From Diadema setosum (Eukaryota > Echinodermata > Echinoidea > Diadematoida > Diadematidae), in assembly GCA_033980235.1 (NCBI GenBank), contig CM067067.1, positions 11,138,901 through 11,202,900 of the forward strand: a stretch of 64,000 bases of DNA. Direction: 5' to 3'. The notes beneath the pieces are model-generated. The model made no database searches and was not told where the DNA came from. It saw nothing but the letters and a program-made list of their open reading frames with translations. A program made the translations under genes and the position numbers. Shown here one piece after another: positions 34,570-43,834 of the stretch; position 1 is the first letter of the stretch; every line of letters begins with the position of its first letter.

Positions 34570-35830
34570 TTTCGGTCGTCTTCACGTCTTGTGTAACATC
34601 GAATCTCTACAAAGCAATAAATCCTATGAACACAGAACCTAGCTTCCAAGGGCCAGAGCTGGAGACAGTCTCTGCTCTGGAGTTCAGAGATCTGTACACA
34701 CTGCGCTGCACTGCACTGTATACAGCGGCTGCAACGTACAGGACACAGTCTACACGTCTGTGTAGGTTGGCCTGGAGAGAGAGCCCACCAAGCGACGAAG
34801 GGCAAAGGGGAGCTTGGGGCTGGTAACTCCTTGGTCTTGCAGACGAAACTGTGCTAGCTGTGTAGACGTTCACAAACGTGTCGACTGCTATGTCATTTCT
34901 TCTCTTGTTGCAAACTGTGACTCTAATGGGCTACAGTCGGCATTTTGAATTACCATTTCTAAGGGTGAACTATAAACAACAGAATGTAAGGTTTCACAAG
35001 TCAGTTTCACGTACATTTACGCTGACATTGGACTCACAAAATTACAAAACACGTCTTCACCCTTTCTTACGATGTTCCACCGCTCGGATCCTTGGATGAT
35101 AGACGTACATACGAGACCCACACGTCGTCGACGTCCACGATTACCACACGTAGATAGTGCGTGTGTTTACTGTATGTGTGTGTGTGTGGGTAGTGTGTGC
35201 TCTTGGCACTGACAGTATGCGTATATGCACGCATGCATACGATGGTGTGAGATTCTATGTGGTTTTAGTACCGTGGCCGTTCTACGCTACGCGTTCTTCC
35301 ACAAAACTAACGGTCACCTCTGACATGACACACAATGAAAGTTTGTTTACAATCGAAGCGCCATCTGCAGCTGGTGGGATACCTTTTCTCCTAAAAAAAA
35401 AAAAAATATTTGTTCGATTAGGCCTATGGAACAAAGAAATAGATTCTGAGGTCAACTTTGTACTTATTCAGTTTCAATTTTTGGCGAATTCAAATTAAAC
35501 GACAACATCAAAATTCACAAACCTGAGATAGGCGCTTGGTTTCGCGATTTGTGCATAGGATTAAAAATTGGATTTCAAATAAAAATACGTGCACAAACGT
35601 CATTAAAATACTCCCGGTATTCCCGGGTGCAAGAGTTATTTGAGGTATTGAATTTCAGTTTACACAGCCAGGCGCAACCAATGCTAGATATATACATACA
35701 TTGTAGTATACAGTGACTTAAGATAATCATTCTATAGATGAAATAATATAATCATAAACACATTAAAAATACTAATAGATATAATAGTAATGATAATAAT
35801 GATAATGATGATGAAAACAATGATAACAAT
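34570..35830. other. Region between the LMBR1-family start and the chaperone array
   Basis: The 5' side of exon 1 (34570-34900) is likely 5'UTR and promoter for the minus-strand gene. It is GC-richer than the flanks, contains CTGCGCTGCACTGCACTG and has no clear TATA. The rest has a GTGT patch (35158-35190), an A14 run and AT-rich sequence. No other gene is supported. Confidence 0.5.
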
Positions 35831-35841
35831 AATAATAATTA

Positions 35842-35920
<79 letters not shown>

Positions 35921-35950
35921 GTTGTTGTTGTTATTATTATTATTATTATA
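35829..35950. repeat. (ATT)n microsatellite
   Basis: About 120 bp of nearly pure TTA/ATT trinucleotide, with a GTTGTTGTT interruption near 35930. The poly-Asn frame read from its complement is an artefact. Confidence 0.95.
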
Positions 35951-36330
35951 GCAATAGTATGATGACTTCATACTATATTAATTGATAACTTCTGAAATTT
36001 GGTCATTTTCTATCATGTCTGCCATTTCTGATGTTTTGCATGTCATGCAGTAAACAGCGGAGTGTAATTGTTGCAGTACGTCGCTAGATATTATGCTTTT
36101 TGATGTTGCGCAAGTGAATTTACGACATGCGTTATTCACCTCATATATGATTATTAAAAAAAAACTCTTTTTTTTTTCTTTTTGAAGTATAATAAATTCA
36201 GTGTGGGTGCCTTATTGATAATGAATAACTGGTTTCAAAATAATTTCAGAGTACTGTATGTTTCATAATATTACACATAAATAGTATGTTACGGAAGAGT
36301 TCATGAAACGCTTGATGATAAACAGTACAG
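35945..36330 (+). repeat. Relic 3' flank of a lost small-HSP unit
   Basis: The sequence GCAATAGTATGATGACTTCA and onward (CTTCTGAAATTTGGTCATTT, CAGCGGAGTGTAATTGTT, ATTATGCTTTTTGATGTT, AAGTGAATTTACGAC, CCTTATTGATAATG) parallels, in order, the block that follows the stop codon in each chaperone unit (for example 38955-39400 and 43940-44250). No chaperone CDS precedes it, and the (ATT)n tract sits at its left border. Confidence 0.7.
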
Positions 36331-37560
36331 TACGTGGTACACAAACATTGAGTGAAAGTGTGTATGTGTATAGAAAAAAACAACCAGAAAATCATTACAG
36401 GGATTTTGATAAACAACTTTGCCAATGGAAAATAGAGAACATAAACAATGACGGCGAAAAAACAGGGAGAGAGAGAAAGAAAGAGAAAGTTACCAAGCAA
36501 GGAAAATATTCTCGACAGAAGTCATAACGTTAAAGTCTTATTGTACTGACAGATTGTACCACCCATTTGCAACAATGCAGACGATATTACTAAAACAAAA
36601 TTGTTAAATTGAAAAGACCTCTGATATGAACAAGTAGAAGAAACCCTCTAGTTAAATCAATGCGAATGACACTTGATGTCACATCACCTGCAAATGCAAA
36701 TGATCTAATACTAGATTTCAGGAAGACGATAAAAGTCCTATGCTTATACATAATAGAAAAATGAAGGAATATATATAAGGAATAAAGAGGGATAAATAAT
36801 AATGGCATTCAAATAACATTCAACAATGCGGAAATTCTCCGTTAATGAGGGAATTTAATTTATCCAGAAATTAAGAAAAGGCCCGTTTTCTGCGGACTTG
36901 AAAAAGTTATTTGTTCTATACCAGGAAATAATAATGTTAAAATTAAATCTTGATCATTTCTAATGACAAATAGATTGCAATATATGGAATCGCTTTTGAG
37001 AGTGATATGAGAATCTGTAAAGCCCCTGTATTCATCCGAACTTTTCGCTCAGAGTGCAGTATTTCTATAAAGTGCATAGTGGAAATATTCTATTAAAAAT
37101 TGCCTAAAGTAATAATGGTAGATGTAAACGAAAACAAAAGGGTATGGAACAAAGACGCTATGTAATCATTTTTGATGTTCTGAACAAACATTATCTAGAT
37201 TTCCTTTTTAACTTTTCACAAATGGACTGCTTAGAATGTATGGTCGGTATCAAAGTAAATTCTACAGGTGAGTCATTAATCTGTCATAAAACTGTCATAA
37301 ATTTCATCTTCATAATAAATGAATTCATTATAGTGGATTTCTTTTTCAAACCGTATACCTCCAGTAACTGCTGGAGGTTTATTCCAAAAAGAATTTTCAA
37401 TAAGCAATGTGTAGCCACAATGTAAGAACATTTGGCGTAATAGATACCGAAAAAAAAAGAAGGAGAGAGAGAGAGAGAAAAGGAAAAACGAATAAATCAA
37501 TTCACAAAGAAGAAACAATTTGACATCGTCATGGATTCTCTTCACCTATCAACACGCAAT
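36330..37560. other. Upstream flank of small-HSP gene 1
   Basis: Diverged relative of the upstream flanks of the other units. GAAACGCTTGATGATAAACAGTACAGTAC parallels the later CAAACGCTTGGTGATATACAG, and the GGTTTATTCCAAAAAGAA block precedes the promoter as in other copies. No gene is recognised. Confidence 0.55.
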
Positions 37561-37573
37561 GTGATTAAAACTA

Positions 37574-37750
37574 TAGAGGGCGCTGTATCAATAACGCTCT
37601 GGATCATTCCAGACCGTTCGCGACCTCACCACACGGATCGTGGGCGACATTCTGTTTTGCATAATGATGTCATCGTATGAATCCGCATAATAACACAACA
37701 TTCCAGAACGCTGTATCGGGTTCTCGAGAGGCGCTGCTCAAATATAAAAC
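37574..37750 (+). promoter_or_regulatory. Heat-shock promoter of sHSP gene 1
   Basis: In order: TAGAGGGCGC (37574-37583); TTCCAGACCGTTCGCGAC (37607-37624), an inverted TTC/GAn heat shock element; a degenerate CRE (TGATGTCA); TTCCAGAA (37701-37708) and TTCTCGAG (37721-37728), a second element pair; and the TATA box TATAAAAC (37743-37750). A start site about 30 bp later would give an 85-base leader. Binding by HSF is inferred from the nTTCnnGAAn consensus. Confidence 0.75.
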
Positions 37751-37857
37751 CACCGGATTTCTCAACCATTCATCATTATCTCCTGAACGGGAAAGAAAGC
37801 AACATCTTGCATTTCAATCGACAGAATTCAGACTGTTTCAGTTCATACTATTGTACA

Positions 37858-38859
37858 ATGGCATCTTTTTTCGTTCCAAGACAGTCTTTTATGCCCGTCT
37901 TTGTAGACGATGAACTTGCGATGCAGGAATACCCTTGGGGTCTCGACCAAGTTTACCGCTCTATGATGCCGGTCGGACGTTGTCGACCAGTTCTATCCCT
38001 GTCCTCTCGTCCTTCGAGAAGACCTCAGGATCTCCGTAGAACGCCAAGAGAGAGAATTCTCGAGCAACTCGTTCCCAATGATCTCTACTCGACTACCTGG
38101 CATCCCGACGAGATGATCTTGTGCACTCCAGCCGACCTTGCGAGTTTACTTCTAAATCTACCTGAATCGGGAGATGTGGCTAAAAGTACCAGCAAGGACT
38201 CTGGATCTGAGGACAAATCCTCCACGAGTGAGAGCACACGTCCTAAAACTACAACACAAAATGCCACTTCGGACAAGACACAAGGTGGTGATCAGAAACC
38301 AAGTGACACATCAAAGTCTCTCTCAGTCGAAGGTCAGGAGGAGCACGACTCTGCATCATCACCTGAATGCTTGGCATCGTCATCGTTTGCTGTCACACCA
38401 GCTGAAAAGTCTGACGACCGCTTCGAATTGTCCCTCCCAATCGGCGATTTCCCGCCAGAAAACGTCCAAGTCAGTGTGGCCGATCGCAAGCTCAGCATTC
38501 GTGCACATTGTGACGAACGAGATGAGACGAGTGGCTGGGTGCGACGCAAGCACTTCAGATACAACGTTCAGCTCCCTGAGAACGCATCCGTTGACTCTTT
38601 GACGTCCACCTACGACACGAAGGGCGTACTGTCGATCACCGCATCGAAGATAGGCCGTTCTACGAGACAGGTTCCAGTCCAGATTCGAGACACCGCAGTA
38701 GAGTCGACCAAGACATCACCAGAAGAGAAACATGAGGTGGAGCAGACGACAGCAAGCGTCAGTGGTAGTATCGATACTTCACCGACTGAGGGGAAAGATT
38801 GCAGTGAAAGTGCCAAAGACACCGGAATGGAGGAGAAGGAAGAAGATGGTGAGAAGTGA
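37858..38859 (+). CDS. Small heat shock protein gene 1 (333 aa, alpha-crystallin domain)
   Basis: Intronless chaperone of the Hsp20/alpha-crystallin family. Members form oligomers that hold unfolding proteins in the cytosol during stress. The N-terminal region (1-104) contains YPWGLDQVYRSMMPVGR. Residues 105-185 are a Ser/Thr/Lys/Asp-rich low-complexity linker. The alpha-crystallin domain is about 186-264 (DDRFELSLPIGDFPPENVQV, RKLSIRAH, FRYNVQLPENASVDSL, and the conserved GVLSI). VPVQI follows at 272-276 as an I/V-x-I/V-like motif, and the tail to 333 is acidic. At 333 aa it is about twice the usual sHSP length because of the linker and tail. The start is the MASFF methionine shared by all copies; the frame extends upstream only through non-ATG codons. 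It shares its N-terminus with the 311-aa copies and its linker with genes 2 and 4. Confidence 0.95.
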   Translation: MASFFVPRQSFMPVFVDDELAMQEYPWGLDQVYRSMMPVGRCRPVLSLSSRPSRRPQDLRRTPRERILEQLVPNDLYSTTWHPDEMILCTPADLASLLLNLPESGDVAKSTSKDSGSEDKSSTSESTRPKTTTQNATSDKTQGGDQKPSDTSKSLSVEGQEEHDSASSPECLASSSFAVTPAEKSDDRFELSLPIGDFPPENVQVSVADRKLSIRAHCDERDETSGWVRRKHFRYNVQLPENASVDSLTSTYDTKGVLSITASKIGRSTRQVPVQIRDTAVESTKTSPEEKHEVEQTTASVSGSIDTSPTEGKDCSESAKDTGMEEKEEDGEK

Positions 38860-39059
38860 AAGACATGAATCGTTCCAAGAAACATGATGAGTGCATCTTC
38901 CCAATGTAATGTCTGAAAACACGCAAGTTTCCTAGCTGATTATATAGCCGTTATTTACATCAGTAGTAGCAATAGTACGATCTTTTTGTTAAAAACAAAA
39001 CAACTTTATGCTGTATATTTGATAGTTTCTGAAATTTGGTCCTTTGTTTTTTCTACCAT

Positions 39060-39300
39060 ACCGACCGTTTGTGATGTTTTACATGTCATGCTCTAAACAG
39101 TTTCTGTAATTTGGTCATTTAATTTTTGTACCTATCTACCGTTTGTGATGTTTTACATGTCATGCTCTAAACAGTTTCTGAAATTTGGTCATTTAATTTT
39201 TGTACCTATCTACCGTTTGTGATGTTTTACATGTCATGCTCTAAACAGTTTCTGAAATTTGGTCATTTAATTTTTGTACCTATCTACCGTTTGTGATGTT
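39060..39300. repeat. 74-bp minisatellite unique to the gene 1 flank
   Basis: CATGCTCTAAACAGTTTCTG recurs at 74-bp spacing (about 39087, 39161, 39235). The other units have one copy of the corresponding segment, so this is a local amplification. Confidence 0.85.
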
Positions 39301-39779
39301 ATACAAGTCATGCACTTAACAGTGGAGTGTAATTATATTGTTGTAGTACGAACCTTCTTGGATTGATGAAGTAAATTTACGACGATCGTGATTCACCTTA
39401 TGTTACATGCTTATAAAAAGTACTTCTTGTATCAAATTTTTAATTATGTTGAAGTATCCACATGAGTACCTTATTGATATAATGTATAACATACGACGTT
39501 TAAAAACATAGGCCTATTGCATATGTATGTTTCATAATAATACAATAGTTAACTGAATTTTGGTCATCTTTGAATATCATGATTGTGTAGCGTTTATGAT
39601 TATTGTTGTCATTTAGTGGAGTGTAATTGTTATAAAACTATACCTTCCTAGATATTATGCTGTTTGACATTGAACAAGGATAATAGGGCCTAGTTACGAC
39701 AATCGAGGTTCAATTCATGTCATGGTTATTCTTTTATTCAAGTACATATTTATAATGTCCATTTTTTAAAGGAATTATG

Positions 39780-39850
39780 TTAACCGTTTCTGTGCACAAA
39801 TTTTACACAAACTTACGGGCAGGAAACAAACGTGGCACACAAAGGGTTAA
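39780..39850. mobile_element. 71-bp TTAA-flanked insertion in the gene 1 3' flank
   Basis: TTAACCGTTTCTGTGCAC...CGTGGCACACAAAGGGTTAA interrupts the array sequence. The equivalent sites in units 2 and 4 read ATTATGTTTAAGTAAATTTT with no insert. The right end resembles the TIR of the piggyBac-like element at 20395-20911. Confidence 0.72.
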
Positions 39851-40659
39851 AATAAATTTTGCATACAGTGTGGGTATCTTCATGATGGTGTACTTATAAC
39901 ATACCACGCTTACAAAATATTTCTTGCACAGTGTATGTTTCATACTATACTCAAGTTTGGTCAATCTCCGAGTATCGTGTTTAGCGTTTCTGATGTTTTT
40001 CTTCTCGTGCACTATCAAACAGTAGAGTGTAATAATTTTAATACATATGACTAAAAATTTTGCTTTTTGATGATTGTTATGCAAGTGAACTTTTGACGAT
40101 GACGATTCACCTCACATGTTACATGGAATGCATGGTTATCAAAAATTTTATCTTGTGTCCATGTTTAGTATAAAATTCTGTTAAAGTATGTAGGCTTACT
40201 CATTGTGAGCACCCTATTGATAATGCATGACCTACCAAGTTTGTCTGGAATGTTTTGTTTGTAAACATATAGAAATACAATATGACTAATGAAAAATGCT
40301 GGTTATTTTCAGGAGCTTCATGATGAAATTAATTATCTTTAATAGATTTCGCAAAAAATATTGTGTTCCACAATGTGTATGTTCCAATCAATATCGTTAG
40401 TGTAATCGTCACATTTGATTTTCAAAAATAATACTTGAGCTCATTTTGTTTGTTGTGTTTGAAAAAAAAATAAAGCCCCAAATGAGTGCAAATCTGAAAT
40501 AACAAAGCCCAAACGAGTGTTTGTATATTAAAATTGTGTTCCTTGTCTAGGTTGAATCAATTACATGTATGTTATTTAAAAAATGGGACGTGTGTGTTTT
40601 TGGCGTGTGTGAGAGTACAGTTGTATGTTTATGTGTGTGTGCGCGTCTGGTATATGTGT

Positions 40660-40666
40660 ATGTGTG

Positions 40667-40702
<36 letters not shown>
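40660..40702. repeat. (TG)n microsatellite in the unit 1 flank
   Basis: A GTGTGT tract following the conserved GACGTGTGTGTTTTTGGCG phrase. The same position is microsatellite in every unit, with different lengths. Confidence 0.9.
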
Positions 40703-40704
<2 letters not shown>

Positions 40705-41119
40705 TCCGTTTTGTATTGACACAGATTTGTACAAGCAATATCCTTTTTATCTTAAAGTTTGTGCATGGCTGTGGTTGTATAAGATGATTTTTTTAGACAG
40801 AACAGCGTTAAATATACTCGATGAAACAGAGGGGGAGAACGAAACAGCTTAATTTAGATCGTGATGAAGGTATAGTTGGTGTAGGAAATGGATGCAAAAA
40901 AAAAGTTTCATATCAACGAAGGTACTTTGGACAAAGCAAATCTGTCGGTACTCTCGTTTTCCACAAACGATTCTGTCATGTTTGTATTTTACGACGACTG
41001 TGTGAGAGAATATAAGGTATTAAGGACGGCTGATTAAAATATTCATGCACTCCTCCAAAATATGTTTCTTTGGAGTATACATCAAACGCTTGGTGATATA
41101 CAGTGCAGTGATAAATAAA

Positions 41120-41930
41120 CTATTTTAAAGGGGAATTTACCCGAAAATGTGGACTGAGTGAATGCAGTAATATTATAATAGTACTCTCTAAAAAAAAAAA
41201 TCGAGTGAAAATATTAACTCTTAAAGGAGTGAATACAAAAAAGAGTGAATTTAGAGTGAAATTGGAGTGAATTTTGAGTGAAAATGTTCATTTTCACTCC
41301 TTTTAGAGTGACCTCAGGGATCACTCGAAGATTTTGGAGTGATCCCTGAGGTCACTCTAAAACGAGTGAAAATGATCATTTTCACTCAAAATTCACTCCA
41401 ATTTCACTCTAAATTCACTCTTTTTTTGTATTCACTCCTTTAAGAGTTAATATTTTCTCTCGATTTTTTTTTAGAGAGTTATAGGAAACATCAGTGAAAG
41501 TTTAAGGAAAATCTGACAATCCACTCAAAAGTTATGAATTTTTTAAGCTTTAGTGACGAGACAGCCAGATCAAAAGACTACAGCAGATCATGACATCACA
41601 TATGAACTACAATATTACGAAAATATAAAGAAAATTCAACATATTTCTACTTTTCTTGCATAATGAAAGAGCACTCGACTTAGCTCTTTCAGAAATCAGG
41701 GGGATACGAATTGCCCTTGACATAAGTCAGTAACAAGTCCATGGAATGTGTACTTTTCAAATGAAATTACATGTTGTGGAGTTTAATATGAAATTTCTGT
41801 ATTATATTTCTTATATGTCATGATCTGTAGTAGTCTTCTGATTCAGCGGTCTTATCAACAAAATTTCAAAAATTCAAAAACTTCTGAACGGATTGTCAGA
41901 TTTTCCTCAAACTTTGAATTGTTCCAAGAC
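41120..41930. repeat. Diverged TTAAAGG-like MITE upstream of gene 2, with nested insertion
   Basis: The sequence ACCCGAAAATGTGGACTGAG, GTGAAAGTTTAAGGAAAATC, CAAAAGTTATGAATTTTT and the inverse partner CTTCTGAACGGATTGTCAGA, CCTCAAACTTTGAA are recognisable as the MITE family seen at 2946, 3634 and 26722. A copy lies upstream of each of genes 2-6 and near the right window edge. Here it is interrupted by the AGTGAA foldback at 41184-41478. Confidence 0.7.
41184..41478. mobile_element. AGTGAA-rich foldback MITE (complete)
   Basis: CTCTCTAAAAAAA at the left and TTTTTTTTAGAGAG at the right. The arms of about 145 bp are inverted copies full of GAGTGAA/TTCACTC; the centre is the stem GTGACCTCAGGGATCACTC / GAGTGATCCCTGAGGTCAC. 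It lies inside an older MITE. Confidence 0.88.
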
Positions 41931-42527
41931 GGAAGTCATTATAGGATTTCTATTATCACTTGTAAACAGGAAAGATAAAGAACGAGGGAGAGTAAACAGA
42001 AAAAGGGGACGTACGGCAAAGTAAGGCATATAAGTGCAGAGTGAAGTTAAGAAAGAAAATCCCCGATTGAAGAAATGCATAGCATAATAGTGCAAACAAA
42101 AACAAAGGGGGAAAACGTTATTTATAATGTTATAACCTAACACAACTCCAAAATTGATTTAAAAGCTGCCACAGATGGACTACTTCTAACGTAGAGTCAG
42201 TTTCCAAGTCTATTCTAAAGAGAAAACATAAAATTAAACTGTCGTAAGGCTTCCAAAAATTTTCATTTTTATACGATAATTACATAGGCGTAGGCCCTAC
42301 ATGGTGGATTTCTTTCAAAGCGTATCTAATGTTACTGCTGTATAGTGGCTTATTCCGAAAGAAACTGTGGAGAGTGTGAAGTCAGAAAGAGAGGATAATT
42401 TGACTCGATCGAAAAATGTAAGAAAAGAAAAGAATAGAGAAGCGACGTCATCAATTTACCAAAAAGAAAGAGTTTGTCATCGTCATGAATTCTCTTCACC
42501 TATCACCACAAAATGTAATCACTAACT

Positions 42528-42724
42528 GTAGAGGGCGCCGTATTTCAATAACAGTGTTTGTGTAATCGATCATTCCAGATCGTTCAAGATCTCTCCACAC
42601 GGATCGCGGGCGACGATCTGTGTATGCAGATGACGTCATTATATACATCGTCAATGGGCACAATAACCGAAACATTCCAGAACGCTGTTGCGGGTTCTCG
42701 AGCGTGGCTGCTAAAGTATAAATT
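42528..42724 (+). promoter_or_regulatory. Heat-shock promoter of sHSP gene 2
   Basis: TAGAGGGCGC at 42529-42538, HSE TTCCAGATCGTTCAAGAT at 42573-42590 (four alternating TTC/GAn units), perfect CRE TGACGTCA at 42631-42638, TTCCAGAA at 42675-42682, TTCTCGAG at 42695-42702, TATAAATT at 42717-42724. The promoter is intact although the gene's start is frameshifted. Confidence 0.78.
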
Positions 42725-42831
42725 CGCCGGATTTCTCAACAATTCATCATTATCTCCTGAAAGAGAAAGAAAGCAGCATCTTGTATTTTTCAATCGACGG
42801 AATTCAGACTGTTTCAGTTCATACTTGTACA

Positions 42832-43834
42832 ATGGCATCTTTTTTTCGTTCCGAGACAAGTTTTCGCACCCGTCTTTGTAGACGATGAACTTACGATGCA
42901 GGAATACCCTTGGGGTCTCGACCAAGTTTACCGCTCTATGATGCCGGTCGGACGTCATCGACCAGGTTTCTCGTTGTCTTCTCGTCCTTTGAGAAGATAT
43001 CACGATCTCCGGAGAGCGAGAAGAGAGAGAATGTTCAACCAACTGGCTCCTGATCTCCTCGCGGCTATCTGCCACCCTGACGAGAGCCGCCCATGTTCTC
43101 AAGCCGACTTAACGAGTTTCGTTCTACATCTGGCAGGATCGGGAGATGTGGCGAATAGTACCAAGGACCCCTGTTCTGAAGACAAATCCTCTACGACTGC
43201 AGAGAACAGACGTCCCAAAACTACAACACAAAGTGCCACTTCGGACAAGACACAAGGTGGTGATCAGAAACCAAGTGACACATCAAAGTCTCTCTCAGTC
43301 GAAGGTCAGGAGGAGCACGACTCTGCATCATCACCTGAATGCTTGGCATCTTTATCGTCTGCTGTCACACAAGCTGAAAAGTCTGACGACCGCTTCGAAC
43401 TATCCCTCCCAATCGGCGATTTCCCGCCAGAAAACGTCCAAGTTACCGTGACCGATCGCAAGCTCAGCATTCGTGCACATTGTGACGAACGAGATGAGAT
43501 GAGTGGCTGGGTGCGACGCAAGCACTTCAGATACAACGTTCAGCTCCCTGAGAACGCATCCGTTGAATCGTTGACGTCAAGCTATGACACAAAGGGCGTG
43601 CTGTCGATCACCGCATCGAAGACAGGCAGTTCTACAAGGCAGGTTCCAGTCCAGATTCGAGACGCAGTAGAGTCGACCAGGAGGTCACCAGAAGAGAAGC
43701 ACGAGGTGGAGCAGACGACAGCAAGCGTCAATGACAGTATCGATACCTCACCGACTGACTCTGAGGGAAAAGATCGCAGTGAAAGTACCAAAGACACTGG
43801 AATGGAGGAGAAGGAAGAAGATGGTGAGAAGTGA
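42832..43834 (+). pseudogene. sHSP gene 2: frameshifted at the start, possibly expressed from an internal ATG
   Basis: The usual ATG at 42832 is followed by GCATC and seven Ts where the other copies have six. The MASFF frame therefore shifts and stops within about 20 codons. The downstream ATG at 42896 (the Met of MQEYPWGL, residue 22 in other copies) opens an intact 312-codon frame to the normal stop, containing the whole linker, alpha-crystallin domain and tail. Apart from this, the protein differs from gene 4 at only a handful of sites (for example FVLHL against FLLHL). Its N-terminal half (GFSLSSRPLRRYHDLRRARR, MFNQLAPDLL, CHPDESRPCSQADL) is shared with gene 4 only. It is either a young pseudogene, a short-form gene lacking 21 residues, or a homopolymer sequencing error. 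Confidence 0.8.

Larger units (their letters stand above)
38860..41100. other. 3' flank of sHSP gene 1
   Basis: Contains a 74-bp minisatellite, a small TTAA insertion and the array-wide block ending with AATAAAGCCCC near 40470 and a (TG)n tract. An AATAAA also lies at about 39851 just after the insertion. The true polyadenylation site is not decidable by eye. Confidence 0.6.

Noticed and set aside
35732..35971. Poly-asparagine open frame
   Set aside because: It is the translated (ATT)n microsatellite.
37807..37857. N-terminal extension of sHSP gene 1 (and equivalents before genes 3 and 6)
   Set aside because: The extension begins at a TTG codon and is not shared in frame by all copies; MASFF is the conserved ATG start.
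38174..38602. Second-frame open frames inside every sHSP CDS, both strands
   Set aside because: They recur only because the real CDS is repeated; Lys/Ser/His-rich or Arg-rich shadow composition with no independent start signals.
39060..39300. Possible CRISPR-like spaced repeat
   Set aside because: The 74-bp units are contiguous tandem copies without unique spacers, in a eukaryotic context.
40547..40738. His/Thr-repeat and Cys/Val-repeat frames at the TG tracts (also near 53741, 58096, 62522)
   Set aside because: Translated (TG)n/(CA)n microsatellites.
42584..43102. 172-codon minus-strand frame over the gene 2 start
   Set aside because: Antisense shadow of the conserved promoter and N-terminal coding sequence; it contains no recognisable protein features.
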